From: Stutzerimonas azotifigens
GTDB lineage: Bacteria; Pseudomonadota; Gammaproteobacteria; Pseudomonadales; Pseudomonadaceae
NCBI RefSeq assembly: GCF_013522725.1
Contig: NZ_JAAMRF010000010.1
Location: 181,786 to 245,785, forward strand
DNA length: 64,000 bases
Direction: 5' to 3'
The notes under the pieces are model-generated. The model did no database searches. It saw only the letters and a program-made list of their open reading frames with translations, and was not told the origin of the DNA. Within the stretch, counting starts at the first letter, position 1; every line of letters starts with the position of its first letter. Shown here one piece after another: positions 27,685 to 36,918 of this stretch. Position numbers and translations under genes: made by a program.

Positions 27685-29040
27685 TCAGCCGAAGGGCAGG
27701 ACGACCCTGACCTCCAGCCCGCCGCCCTGGCGATTGCGCAGCGTGAGCGTTCCGCCGTGTTCGAGGACGGTCGCCCGCGCCGCAGCCAGGCCCAGCCCGA
27801 CGCCACCGGTGTTCCGGTTGCGCGAACCCTCGATGCGAAAGAACGGCATGAACACCGCCTCGTGATGTTCCGGGGCGATTCCCGGCCCCCGGTCGAGCAC
27901 GCGAATTTCCGCCCGGCTAGGTCGAACGATCAATCGAACGCAGGGGTCGCGGCCATACTTGATGGCGTTATCCACGAGATTGACGAGCATCCTTTTGATG
28001 CCGATAGGGCGCCCCACATAGGCGAAGCGGCTCGGGCCGCTCAAGCCGAAGCCCGTTCCCGCGTCCTTGAAATCGTCGGCCACCGTATGCAGCAGCTCGG
28101 CCAGGTCGAACGGAATGGCGGGTTCGAGCCGTGCGTCGTCACGAAAGAAATCCAGGGCGGAATTGACCATCGCCTGCATCTCATCCACATCGCGGAACAG
28201 CTTCGATTGCTGCTCGGCATCCTCGATGAATTCGCCGCGCAATCGCATGCGCGTCAGGGGCGCTCGCAAGTCATGGGAGATGGCCGCCAGCATCTGCGTC
28301 CGGTCGTGTAGAAAATGCTGCAGTTGCGCCTGCATGGCATTGAAGGCGAGGATCGCCTGGCGAATCTCCTGCGGCCCTTCCACGGGAATCGGCGGCGCCC
28401 GGAAATCCCGGCCGAAACGCCGCGCACCCTCGGCGAAACGCTCCAGCGGGCTGGCCAGGTGCCGCGTCGCGACCAGGGCAACGAGGATCGTCGACAACAA
28501 CACGAGGCCCAGAACGATCAGATTGCGCGGCAGCTCGTTCAGCCCCCAACCCCGCGTCGGCATCGAAAACACGACCCAGGAGCCATCGCTGAGCTCGATC
28601 AGCAAGGCATAGCGCCTGTCGGTCCGGTTCTGCGGCCAGTCGCTGGGCTCGTACGCCTCGATCGTCGCCGTGGGCCTGCCCAACAGATCGCGCAGGAGCG
28701 CCGCCCCCTTTCGGAAACCGGGATCGTCGAGGCGGGGCAAGCGAGCCTCTTCGTGCCGTTGCACCCACTGGATGGCGAACGCCTGATCGCTGGCGGCGCG
28801 GGCGATCTCGGGGCGCTGCCCCGGCGGCACCGCATCGAGGATGCGAGTGATGGCGGCGAGCTTTTCCATCAAACCGGTTTCCAGCAAGGGTGGCCGGGCC
28901 CAGCCGCCGGCCAGCACGCTGAACAGTCCGTTGAGTGCCAGTGCGGTCAGCATCGCGACCATCGTCGTCGCTGCGATCCAGCGCGCCACCGTATAGCGCG
29001 GCCGACGAAACCTGGCCAACGCCTGGCGAAGCAGGTTCAT
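27685..29040 (-). CDS. Sensor histidine kinase (two-component, HAMP type)
   Basis: 451 residues. Two membrane segments (WIAATTMVAMLTALALNGLF near residue 20 and LIVLGLVLLSTILVALVA near 175) bracket a ~130-residue periplasmic sensor domain. A HAMP region (ASPLERFAEGARRFG) is followed by HisKA (AISHDLRAPLTRMRLRGEFIED) and HATPase (LVNLVDNAIKYG, GVGLGLAAARATVLEHGG). Its start overlaps the stop of the response-regulator gene (ATGA), so the two are cotranslated. The stimulus is unknown. Confidence 0.95.
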   Translation of the reverse strand: MNLLRQALARFRRPRYTVARWIAATTMVAMLTALALNGLFSVLAGGWARPPLLETGLMEKLAAITRILDAVPPGQRPEIARAASDQAFAIQWVQRHEEARLPRLDDPGFRKGAALLRDLLGRPTATIEAYEPSDWPQNRTDRRYALLIELSDGSWVVFSMPTRGWGLNELPRNLIVLGLVLLSTILVALVATRHLASPLERFAEGARRFGRDFRAPPIPVEGPQEIRQAILAFNAMQAQLQHFLHDRTQMLAAISHDLRAPLTRMRLRGEFIEDAEQQSKLFRDVDEMQAMVNSALDFFRDDARLEPAIPFDLAELLHTVADDFKDAGTGFGLSGPSRFAYVGRPIGIKRMLVNLVDNAIKYGRDPCVRLIVRPSRAEIRVLDRGPGIAPEHHEAVFMPFFRIEGSRNRNTGGVGLGLAAARATVLEHGGTLTLRNRQGGGLEVRVVLPFG

Positions 29041-29759
29041 CGCTTCACCACCACGTTCGGCGTGAACAGATAGCCACCGTTGCGAATGGTACGAATCATG
29101 GGCGCGCGGTTGGGATCGGTCTCCAGCTTGCGGCGCAACCGGCTGACCTGGACATCCACGCTGCGATCGAAGGCGTCGTAGGCTTCGCCCCGCGCCATGT
29201 CGAGCAATTGCTGACGCGTCAGCACCCGCAGCGGGTGCTCGGCAAAGACCAGCAGCAGCTCGAACTCTCCGCTCGACAGCGGAATCATGACCTTGTCCGG
29301 CGAACGTAACTCACGTCGCGTGACATCCAGCTGCCAGCCGGCGAACTCCAAGATCGGGCGCGGCTTGTCGTTCCAGACGCTTCTGACCTCCCCCGTGCGG
29401 CGCAGCACGGCCCGTATCCGCGCCAGGAGCTCGCGGGCATCGAACGGCTTGGTCAGGTAATCGTCCGCCCCCAACTCGAGCCCCACGACGCGGTCGCTCA
29501 ACTCCCCCATCGCCGTCAGCATGATGACCGCTATCCCATGTTCGGCGCGCAGCCGCTGGCAGAGCATCAGCCCGCTCTCGCCGGGGAGCATCACGTCCAG
29601 GATCACCAGGTCCGGCATCTGACGTTCCACGGCTTGCCACAGCGTCGGTCCGTCCGTGGCAGTGTCTACGCGATAGCCGTGCTGTTCGAGAAACTTCTTC
29701 AGCAGGGCGAGGACTTCGAGGTCATCGTCGACAAGTAATAGATGGGTCACGATGGGCAC
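29037..29759 (-). CDS. OmpR-family response regulator
   Basis: About 240 residues; starts at GTG 29759, or possibly GTG 29750, which would give MTHLLLVDDD. Receiver domain: acidic pocket LLVDDD, phospho-Asp in LVILDVMLPGESG, Thr in VIMLTAMGE and Lys in YLTKPFD. The C-terminal winged helix contains SSGEFELLLVFAEHPLRVLTRQQLLD and RSVDVQVSRLRRKLE. It is the first gene of the operon with the kinase that follows. No target is evident in the window. Confidence 0.95.
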   Translation of the reverse strand: MPIVTHLLLVDDDLEVLALLKKFLEQHGYRVDTATDGPTLWQAVERQMPDLVILDVMLPGESGLMLCQRLRAEHGIAVIMLTAMGELSDRVVGLELGADDYLTKPFDARELLARIRAVLRRTGEVRSVWNDKPRPILEFAGWQLDVTRRELRSPDKVMIPLSSGEFELLLVFAEHPLRVLTRQQLLDMARGEAYDAFDRSVDVQVSRLRRKLETDPNRAPMIRTIRNGGYLFTPNVVVKR

Positions 29760-29915
29760 GTGCGGACTTGTTGGAAGTGGATATCTAAAACCATTCGACG
29801 AGTTACGTCATATATTTCAATCCGGCAACAAACCTACCAGCGCGCAACACAGCGGAAATCTTGGAGCAAAGAATCGCAGGCAGCATCGCGATCATTTCCC
29901 ACCGAGATATTCCAG

Positions 29916-30707
29916 ATGCCAACTAACCCTTCCACTTCGCGTTTTACTCGCCTTCTGTTTGCCGGACTCGTCTTGGTACTTGCCAGCGGTTGCGCCAGCC
30001 AACCGGCGGACACGCAACCGGACGCCTGTGGCAACGTCGCCTATGGCTACTACGACCCGGCAGAGCCCGTCAATCGAGGCATCTTTGCTTTCAACCGAAC
30101 GCTCGACGACTACGCCCTGGCACCTGTGGCCCGGGGTTATCGCCGTCTTCCGGAGTTATTTCAGAGTGGCGTCCACAACTTTGTCGCCAACTTCGGCGAG
30201 CCCAAGGTATTCATCAATGACCTGTTGCAAGGCAACTTCAGACGCTCGGCCAATACCGCCGGCCGTTTCTTCATCAACACCACGGCGGGCATCGTTGGCT
30301 TGATCGATGTCTCGGGTAAGTTGGGAATAGAACGACACCGATCCGACTTCGGCCAGACATTCGGTGTCTGGAATATTGCAAGCGGGCCCATCGTCGAACT
30401 TCCACTGTTCGGCACTTCCAATCTGCGAGACGCGACCGGCCGAGTACTGAGCTTCGCGGTAAGCCCCTTCGGCGACAACAGCGATACCGTGGATACCCTG
30501 GGCACCATCAATACCGTCGGCGGCGTGGTCGACGGCCGAGCGGAAAACCTGCCGCTGACTGACGAACTGCGCAAACGGCCTGATTACTACGCAGCGCTGC
30601 GCGATGCCGTCGCGCAACATCGCTCCAATTTCGTCGCGGAAGGCAAGCGGGGCACGCCCGCAACCTCCACCCACGCGTGCGAACGGGGTGAAGCCGATGG
30701 CGATTGA
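29916..30707 (+). CDS. mlaA: MlaA (VacJ) outer-membrane lipoprotein
   Basis: About 263 residues from the ATG at 29916; the longer upstream reading is not family-like. The lipobox LASGC follows a hydrophobic signal, so the protein is a lipoprotein. Family motifs YDPAEPVNRGIFAFNRTLDDYALAPVARGYR, NFGEPKVFINDLLQGNF, RFFINTTAGIVGLIDVS and SDFGQTFGVWNI are clear. MlaA removes mislocalised phospholipid from the outer leaflet of the outer membrane in concert with the Mla system, which is not in this window. Its last 11 bases overlap a small gene. Confidence 0.95.
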   Translation: MPTNPSTSRFTRLLFAGLVLVLASGCASQPADTQPDACGNVAYGYYDPAEPVNRGIFAFNRTLDDYALAPVARGYRRLPELFQSGVHNFVANFGEPKVFINDLLQGNFRRSANTAGRFFINTTAGIVGLIDVSGKLGIERHRSDFGQTFGVWNIASGPIVELPLFGTSNLRDATGRVLSFAVSPFGDNSDTVDTLGTINTVGGVVDGRAENLPLTDELRKRPDYYAALRDAVAQHRSNFVAEGKRGTPATSTHACERGEADGD

Positions 30708-30927
30708 TCAACCGCTGGTACTGCATCGCCGCATGAGGGCACCGGATCAATCCTCGCTGCACTGCCGCGAGATCGAACTGCGCCTGGACGACGACGGCCG
30801 CCATCTCGTGCTCAGCCGATACACCGAGCTGTACCGGGAGGAGCAAACCGCCTGGTGTTCCATCAGCCATCACCACATGCCGCTGGTGAGCGTGATCCGC
30901 TGGATGATCGAGAACGGAACGCCCTGA
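30697..30927 (+). CDS. Small hypothetical protein overlapping mlaA
   Basis: 76 residues, ATG at 30697 within the mlaA 3' end and a GTGAAG-type sequence just upstream. The sequence is polar with a CREIELRLDDDGRHLVLSRYTELYREEQ central part resembling a beta-hairpin/helix and ends SVIRWMIENGTP. I do not recognise a family. Overlap with mlaA suggests translational coupling, so a role connected to envelope lipid transport is possible but speculative. Confidence 0.6.
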   Translation: MAIDQPLVLHRRMRAPDQSSLHCREIELRLDDDGRHLVLSRYTELYREEQTAWCSISHHHMPLVSVIRWMIENGTP

Positions 30928-31029
30928 CGACGTCGAGCATCGGGGTTCGATACGACACGTGCGCCGGTTAGATGAGGTGGGGGCCGCAGCAACCGCGTGT
31001 GCCCCACTGCATACCCACACGCCAAGCCA

Positions 31030-31638
31030 TCAGGCCAACCAGGGATTGGCCTGCAGATGCCGGGCCTCGAATGCCTTGATCTGATCGGTGCGCTGTAGCG
31101 TGCTGCCGATGGCGTCCAGCCCCTGCAGAAGCGCTTCCTTGCGCAGGGCGTCGATGGCGAATTCGATCGCGCGCCCGCCATCGAGGGTGATGGTCTGCGC
31201 CGCGAGGTCGATGCGGATCGACGACGACTCGGGCCTGGCGACCCTTTCACCGAGCTCCCGCAGCGGCGCATCGCTCAGCTGGATGAGCAGCAGGCCGTTG
31301 CGCTGGCAGTTGTCGAAGAATATCCCGGCGAAGCTGGTTCCGATCACTGCCCGGATGCCGAGTTGCTTGAGCCCCCACACGGCGTGTTCGCGGCTCGAGC
31401 CGCAGCCGTAATTGGGCCCGACGACCAGGAAGCGGGCCTCGTTCCAGGGCTTTTGGTTGAGGATGAAATCCGGGTTCGGCTCGCCGTTCGGCAAGAAGCG
31501 CAGGTCGAAGAACACGCCCCGGTCGAGGCCGTTGCGGTCGATGCCCTTGAGGAACTGCTTGGGCATGATCACGTCGGTATCGACGTTGGCGGCGAGCATG
31601 GGCGCGGCCGTGCCGCTGATGTCAACGAAGGGTTCCAT
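31030..31638 (-). CDS. leuD: 3-isopropylmalate dehydratase small subunit (LeuD-like)
   Basis: 202 residues from the ATG at 31638, one base after the leuC stop. LeuD motifs include TDVIMPKQFLKGIDRNGLDRGVFFDLRF, the VVGPNYGCGSSREHAVWGL substrate-swivel region and IGTSFAGIFFDNCQRNGLL. Together with the large subunit it isomerises 2-isopropylmalate to 3-isopropylmalate, or acts on a related hydroxyacid. Genomic context (dehalogenase, LysR, dicarboxylate transporter) rather than leuB suggests it could be a catabolic paralogue rather than the biosynthetic enzyme. Confidence 0.93.
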   Translation of the reverse strand: MEPFVDISGTAAPMLAANVDTDVIMPKQFLKGIDRNGLDRGVFFDLRFLPNGEPNPDFILNQKPWNEARFLVVGPNYGCGSSREHAVWGLKQLGIRAVIGTSFAGIFFDNCQRNGLLLIQLSDAPLRELGERVARPESSSIRIDLAAQTITLDGGRAIEFAIDALRKEALLQGLDAIGSTLQRTDQIKAFEARHLQANPWLA

Positions 31639-31639
31639 C

Positions 31640-33061
31640 TCAGGCCTCCAGGGGCAGCGAACGTACATCGGTCAAACGTCCCGAGACCGCCGCGGCTGCG
31701 ACCATCGCGGGGCTCATCAGGTGGGTACGCGCACCCGCGCCCTGGCGCCCTTCGAAGTTGCGGTTGGTGCTGGAGGCGCAGCGATCGCCGGGTGCCAGGA
31801 CGTCGTCGTTCATCGCCAGGCACATCGAGCAGCCCGACTGGCGCCATTCGAATCCGGCATCCAGAAACACCTGGGCCAGCCCTTCGGCCTCGGCCTGGGC
31901 ACGCACCTGGGTGGAACCGGGGACGACCATGGCCCGCACGTGGGGCGCGACCTTGCGGCCGCGCACGACACGGGCGGCGTCGCGCAGATCCTCGATACGG
32001 GCGTTGGTGCACGAGCCGATGAAGGCATGGCTGATCTCGATGGCCGTCAGACGCTCCCCCGCCGTGAGGCCCATGTAGCGAAGGGCGCGCTGAAGATCCT
32101 GGCGGCGAATGGCATCCGGCTCGTCCTGCGGGTCCGGCACCCGATCGCCGATGGCGGCGGCCTGGTCGGGGCTCGTGCCCCAGGTGACCATCGGCTCCAG
32201 GGCACCGGCGTCCAGCTCGATGTCGATATCGAATTCGGCGCCTGGATCGCTGTAGAGCTCCCGCCAGCGCGCGACGGCCTGGTTCCAGAGCGCGCCTTTC
32301 GGCGCCCGGGGCTTGTCGGCCAGGTAGGCATATACCTTGTCGTCCGGCGCCATGAAGGCGCCGCGCGCCCCCGCCTCGACCGCCATGTTGCAGATCGTCA
32401 TCCGTGCTTCGACGCTCAGGGCCTCGATCGTCGGGCCGGCAAACTCGATGGCGTACCCGGTGGCGCCGGACGCGCCGATGCGGCGAATCAACGCCATGAT
32501 GATGTCCTTGGACGTCAGGCCGACGCCAAGCTCACCATGGACCCTCACACGCATGGTTTTGAGCCGCTTGTAGACCAGCGTCTGGGTCGCCAGCAGGTGC
32601 TCGATCTCCGAGGTGCCGATACCGAAACCGAAGGCCCCCAGCGCCCCGTAGGTGGTGGTGTGACTGTCCCCTGCCGCGACCACCATGCCGGGCAGGATGA
32701 AGCCCTGCTCGGGGGCGACGACATGTTCGATGCCCTGGCGCTTGTCCAGCACATCGAAGAGTTCGATGCCGAAGTCCCGGCAGTTCTCGGCGAAGTAGGA
32801 CACCTGCCGCGCGCCACCCGGGTCGGGCATGGTGGCGATGCGGTTAGGGCTCGTGGGATTGACGTGATCCACCACCGCCAGCGTGGCAGCCGGCCGCCAG
32901 ACCTTGCGATCCGCCTCGCGCAGACCGCTGAAGGCCTGCGGGCTGGTGTATTCGTTGGCGACTTGCCGGTCGATGTAGAGCAGCACATGCCCCTGGTCGT
33001 CGAGGTCGCAGACGCTATGGGAGTCGATGTGCTTTTCGTAGAGGGTTCTGGGGCGGTTCAT
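31640..33061 (-). CDS. leuC: 3-isopropylmalate dehydratase large subunit (LeuC-like)
   Basis: 473 residues from the ATG at 33061; a longer upstream reading is not conserved. The aconitase-superfamily signatures are complete: GDSHTTTYGALGAFGFGIGTSEIEH, FIGSCTNARIEDLRDAA and SGCSMCLAMNDD, giving the three cysteines of the [4Fe-4S] cluster, plus NRNFEGRQG. Substitutions relative to E. coli LeuC include DHVNPT in place of DHNVST near residue 75. It is transcribed with leuD and probably with the upstream dehalogenase-like gene, after a 222-base gap. Confidence 0.93.
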   Translation of the reverse strand: MNRPRTLYEKHIDSHSVCDLDDQGHVLLYIDRQVANEYTSPQAFSGLREADRKVWRPAATLAVVDHVNPTSPNRIATMPDPGGARQVSYFAENCRDFGIELFDVLDKRQGIEHVVAPEQGFILPGMVVAAGDSHTTTYGALGAFGFGIGTSEIEHLLATQTLVYKRLKTMRVRVHGELGVGLTSKDIIMALIRRIGASGATGYAIEFAGPTIEALSVEARMTICNMAVEAGARGAFMAPDDKVYAYLADKPRAPKGALWNQAVARWRELYSDPGAEFDIDIELDAGALEPMVTWGTSPDQAAAIGDRVPDPQDEPDAIRRQDLQRALRYMGLTAGERLTAIEISHAFIGSCTNARIEDLRDAARVVRGRKVAPHVRAMVVPGSTQVRAQAEAEGLAQVFLDAGFEWRQSGCSMCLAMNDDVLAPGDRCASSTNRNFEGRQGAGARTHLMSPAMVAAAAVSGRLTDVRSLPLEA

Positions 33062-33283
33062 GGCCGTTCTCGCTTTTGCTTGTCGTCCAGGGCAGCGCAG
33101 CGCCCGGCTGCCAGGCCTGCCTCGCCAGCATATTGAGCGCCACTGGCCGCTCAAAGAGCGCCAGCGGGGTTTAAGAATTCACGATTCGTGAACGATGTGG
33201 CGACGCCCGCCAGCGGAGGCACGCGGGACAGTACGCATGGAAAAGGTGAAGAGGCGCCGGCTGGCTCATCCGGCGCCCTGAAC

Positions 33284-34168
33284 TCAGCTGAAAAAGACCA
33301 TCGCTTCGTCGAACAACAGGTCCGGGACTTCTTCCGGCAGGTAGTGCCCGGCGGGAAGTGCCTTGCCCTGCACGTTGGTCGCGACCCGCTGCCACTCCGC
33401 CAGCGGATCGAAGCAGCGGCCGACGACACCCTCGGCGCCCCACAGCACCAGCAATGGCATCTCCAGTTGGCGGCCCGCCTCGCGGTCCTGCCTGTCGTGC
33501 TCCAGGTCGATCCCCGCGCTGGCGCGATAATCCTCGCAGATGGCGTGCGCCGCGCCCGGCAGGCTGAGACAGCGCAGGTACTCGGCGAACGCCTCGTCGG
33601 TGAACGGCTGCATGCCGGCGCTGCGCGTGCCCATCACGCTGCGCAGATACAGCTCCGGATCGCTCTCGAGCAAGGCTTCGGGCAGCGGAGCCGGGCGGAT
33701 CAGGAAGAACCAGTGCCAGTAGGCACGGGCGAACGCCTCGTTGGTCTGTGAATACATCGCCAGGGTCGGAGCGATGTCCAGCAGGATCATCCGCCGGACC
33801 GCCTTGCCGTGATCGGACGCCAGGCGATGGGCGACCCGCGCGCCGCGGTCATGGGCGAGCACGTCGAAGGTCGAGAAGCCCAGGGTCTTCATCAGCTCCA
33901 GGGCGTCGCGCGCCATTTCACGCTTGGAGTAGGCGTTGTGGTCATCGCCGCCGGCGGGTTTGTCGCTGTCGCCGTAGCCTCTGAGGTCGGCGGCGACCAC
34001 CGTGAAGTGCCGCGCCAGCCGGTCGGCGATCTTGTGCCAGATGACATGGGTCTGCGGATGGCCGTGAAGCAGTAGCAGGGCCGGCCCGGTGCCGCCCTTG
34101 CGGTAGGCGATGCGCACGCCATTGACCAGGCACTCGTCCTTCTGGAACTCAGCGAACATACCTCTCAC
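33284..34168 (-). CDS. Haloacetate (fluoroacetate) dehalogenase-like alpha/beta hydrolase
   Basis: 294 residues. The nucleophile is an aspartate, D107, in LAHDRGARVAHR, rather than the serine of esterases. Residues fit the fluoroacetate dehalogenase active site as I remember it: R108 and R111 (carboxylate binding), D131 (relay), H152-W153 in YWHWFFLIRP and Y214 (halide pocket), H275 in PAGHYLP. RGYGDSDKP near residue 64 is also typical. The expected reaction is hydrolysis of a C-halogen bond to a hydroxyacid such as glycolate. The alternative is an epoxide hydrolase-like enzyme. It is upstream of leuC on the same strand and divergent, via LysR, from the transporter. Confidence 0.85.
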   Translation of the reverse strand: MRGMFAEFQKDECLVNGVRIAYRKGGTGPALLLLHGHPQTHVIWHKIADRLARHFTVVAADLRGYGDSDKPAGGDDHNAYSKREMARDALELMKTLGFSTFDVLAHDRGARVAHRLASDHGKAVRRMILLDIAPTLAMYSQTNEAFARAYWHWFFLIRPAPLPEALLESDPELYLRSVMGTRSAGMQPFTDEAFAEYLRCLSLPGAAHAICEDYRASAGIDLEHDRQDREAGRQLEMPLLVLWGAEGVVGRCFDPLAEWQRVATNVQGKALPAGHYLPEEVPDLLFDEAMVFFS

Positions 34169-34270
34169 TCCTCTTTATTCAATGCCCGACATGCTAGGTA
34201 AGCCGAAGGCGAGCGCAAGCCGCGAGACCGTGTCCTGATCATTCATGAATCGTGCATGGTCGGGACGGCG

Positions 34271-35185
34271 CTATAGCGACAACTGCCTGAAATGCTCGGC
34301 CAGGAACTCGACGCACACCCGCAGCTTGGCGGAACTCGACAGCCGGGTCGGATAGACCGCCCAGACGTTGGCGCTTTCACTATAGTCCGGCAGCACCTGG
34401 ACGAGCTTGCCCTGCTCCAGCAGCGGCTTCACGTCCCACATCGAACGCAACAGGATGCCGCGATCATTGAGCGCCCACTGCAGGACGATCTCGCCATTGT
34501 TCGAGGACAGCGGCCCACTGACGCGCACGCTCTGGGCCTTCCCGTTGCGCTCCAGCTGCCAGACGCCGAAGGCGTTGTTGCGCTCCTTGAGCACCAGGCA
34601 GTCGTGCTGTTGCAGGTCCTCCAGGCTCGTCGGCGTGCCGCGACGGGCCAGGTAGTCGGCGCTGGCGCAGAGCACGCGCCGGTTGGTGACCAGGCGCTTG
34701 CTGATGTGCTGGCCTGGCAGGTCGTCACCTACGCGGATCTCCAGGTCGAAGCCCTCGGCGACGATGTCCACGACCCGGTCGAACACCTCCAGACGGATCT
34801 CCAGCTCCGGATAGCGTTCGGCGAGTGCCGATATCGCCGGCGCCACGTGGTTGCGGCCGAAGCCGAAGCTGCTGCTGATGTGCAGTTGCCCCCGTGGGGT
34901 CAGTCGTGCCTGGGAGAGTTCGTCGAAGAGGTCGTCCAGGTCGCCGAGGATGCGTACCGCCCAGCGCTGCGTACGTTCACCGTCGTCAGTCAGCGCGATC
35001 CGCCGGGTCGTGCGATGCAGCAACTTGGTCTGCAGCACGCCTTCGAGCATCTGGATGCGCTTGCTGACATAGGCGGGCGACAGGCCCAGCTCGTCTGCCG
35101 CGCCGGCGAAGCTCTGCTTTCGGATGACAGTGAGAAACACCCGGAGATCTTCCGGCAGCGGCAATTGATCACGAACTGTGTTCAT
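34271..35185 (-). CDS. LysR-family transcriptional regulator
   Basis: About 304 residues from the ATG at 35185; GTG 35194 is an in-frame alternative. The helix-turn-helix is LRVFLTVIRKQSFAGAADELGLSPAYVSKRIQMLEGVLQTKLLHRTTRR, followed by an effector domain (RGQLHISSSFGFGRNHVAPAISALAERYPELE). The family resembles regulators of dicarboxylate/tartrate-type catabolism. It is placed between the dehalogenase gene (same strand) and the divergent DASS transporter gene, and probably controls both. Confidence 0.92.
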   Translation of the reverse strand: MNTVRDQLPLPEDLRVFLTVIRKQSFAGAADELGLSPAYVSKRIQMLEGVLQTKLLHRTTRRIALTDDGERTQRWAVRILGDLDDLFDELSQARLTPRGQLHISSSFGFGRNHVAPAISALAERYPELEIRLEVFDRVVDIVAEGFDLEIRVGDDLPGQHISKRLVTNRRVLCASADYLARRGTPTSLEDLQQHDCLVLKERNNAFGVWQLERNGKAQSVRVSGPLSSNNGEIVLQWALNDRGILLRSMWDVKPLLEQGKLVQVLPDYSESANVWAVYPTRLSSSAKLRVCVEFLAEHFRQLSL

Positions 35186-35406
35186 AGATTCCACATTACG
35201 CCAGCTTTAAACACGAACTCGAAATATAGCATGGCGATCGCCGCCACCTGCGAGGCGGCCAAATCGAGTCCTCACCACAAGAACAAACAGAGGAATGCCG
35301 CCATGCCCAGGCTCCCCGCACCCGACGTCCCTGTCCGCGCCGTTCGGCGCCACTGCCCTCTGCCCACCTCCTGTGCCTCAACCGGCGAACAGCGGAGCGT
35401 GCAGCC

Positions 35407-36875
35407 GTGAACAAGCCCATCCACGCCCCCTCCCCGGCCGCGACCGGGAACGCCTCGGACCTCGCGGCGAAAATAGGTTTTTTCCTCGGCCCTCTGCTGC
35501 TGCTGGTCTGCCTGGTCATCGACCCGCCGGCTGGCATGTCGGCCGACGCCCTGCACGTGGTGGGGCTGGCCTTGCTGATGGCGACCTGGTGGTCGACCGA
35601 GGCCCTTCCGATTCCGATCACGTCCCTGTTGCCGATCCTGCTGGTGCCGGCGCTGGGCATCGACAGCATAGGGAACGCGACAGCCAGTACGGCAACCCGA
35701 TCATCTTTCTCTTTCTGGGCGGGTTCATGCTCGGGCTGGCCATGGAGCGCTGGAACCTGCACAAACGCATCGCCCTGCGCACCTTGCTGATCGTCGGCAG
35801 CCATCCGGCTCACCAGGTCGCGGGCTTCATGCTCGCCACGGCATTTCTCAGCATGTGGGTCAGCAACACGGCCACCACCATCATGATGCTGCCCATCGGC
35901 TTGTCCGTGATCGGCATGCTCGATCGCGGCGGCCAGGGCAACCCGGCCGAGCGCGAACGGTTCGCCAACGCCCTGCTGCTCGGTATCGCCTATGCGGCGA
36001 GCATCGGCGGTATCGCCACGCTGATCGGCACCCCGCCCAACGCATTGCTGGCGGCCTTCCTGCAGAACAACTACGGCGTGCATATCGGGTTCGGCCAGTG
36101 GATGCTGATCGGGCTGCCGGTCTCCATCCTGATGCTCGCCTTCACCTGGTGGTGGCTGACGCGTCGCGGTTTCGGTCTCTCGGGGCAAGGGACCCACACG
36201 CTGCTCCGCGAGGAGCTCGCGGCGCTCGGGCCGTTATCCCGGGGCGAGAGGCTGGTCAGCCTGGTGTTTTCCCTAACGGCCCTGGCCTGGATCTTTCAGC
36301 CGGCCCTCGCCATTCATGTTCTTGGTCTAAACGATACGAGCATCGCCATCGCCTCGGCCGTTGCACTGTTCATGATCCCCGTCGATGCGAAAAAGCGGGT
36401 GTTCCTGATGGACTGGCAGTCCGCCGTGAAGCTTCCGTGGGGAGTCCTGCTGCTGTTCGGCGGCGGCCTGTCGCTGGCTGCGGTGATCCGCACTACCGGC
36501 CTTGCCGAGTGGATCGCCCAAGGCCTCGGCGCCTTCGGCACGCTGCCGGCACTGCTTCTGCTGGGATTGGTCGTGCTGGTGATCATCTTCCTCACCGAGG
36601 TCACGTCCAACACGGCCACCGCAGCCGCCTTCCTGCCCTTGCTGGGAGCGGTCGCCAGCGCCCAGGGGTTTGCCGTCGAGTTGCTGGTGGTTCCCGCAGC
36701 GATAGCGGCCAGCTGCGCTTTCATGCTGCCAGTGGCCACACCGCCTAACGCCATCGTGTTCGGCACAGGACACATGCGCATCAGCACGATGGTCAACGCA
36801 GGGTTCGCACTCAACATCGCAGGCCTGGTGATCGTCACCGGCCTCTGCTACCTGCTGGTTGGCCTGATGCTCTGA
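35407..36875 (+). pseudogene. DASS/SLC13 sodium-dicarboxylate symporter with a frameshift
   Basis: The N-terminal part (35407 to about 35685; FFLGPLLLLVCLVIDPP, HVVGLALLMATWWSTEALPIPITSLLPILLVPALGI) reads in one frame and the rest (from about 35684; QYGNPIIFLFLGGFMLGLAMERWNLHKRIALR) in another. Adding one C in the GCCAGTAC context at 35683-35690 would restore a normal ~489-residue protein. Motifs such as MWVSNTATTIMMLPIG and a second TSNTATAAAFLP confirm DASS family. The carrier imports di- or tricarboxylates across the inner membrane with sodium. Either a sequencing error or a recent inactivation; the remaining sequence is undamaged. Confidence 0.88.
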
Positions 36876-36897
36876 TAAACATCGACCCGGAGACGAA

Positions 36898-36918
36898 AAG
36901 CCAGGCATTGCCTGGCTT
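36898..36918 (+). terminator. Hairpin after the DASS transporter gene
   Basis: AAGCCAGGC, an ATT loop and GCCTGGCTT form a perfect 9-bp stem 23 bases after the stop. It is followed by GTTCGTG rather than a long T-tract, so it is a moderate terminator at best. Confidence 0.6.

Noticed and set aside
35295..35683. Upstream part of the long 526-codon frame that contains the DASS C-terminal part
   Set aside because: The residues before SQYGNP are arginine/proline-rich shadow sequence; the true N terminus is in another frame from 35407.
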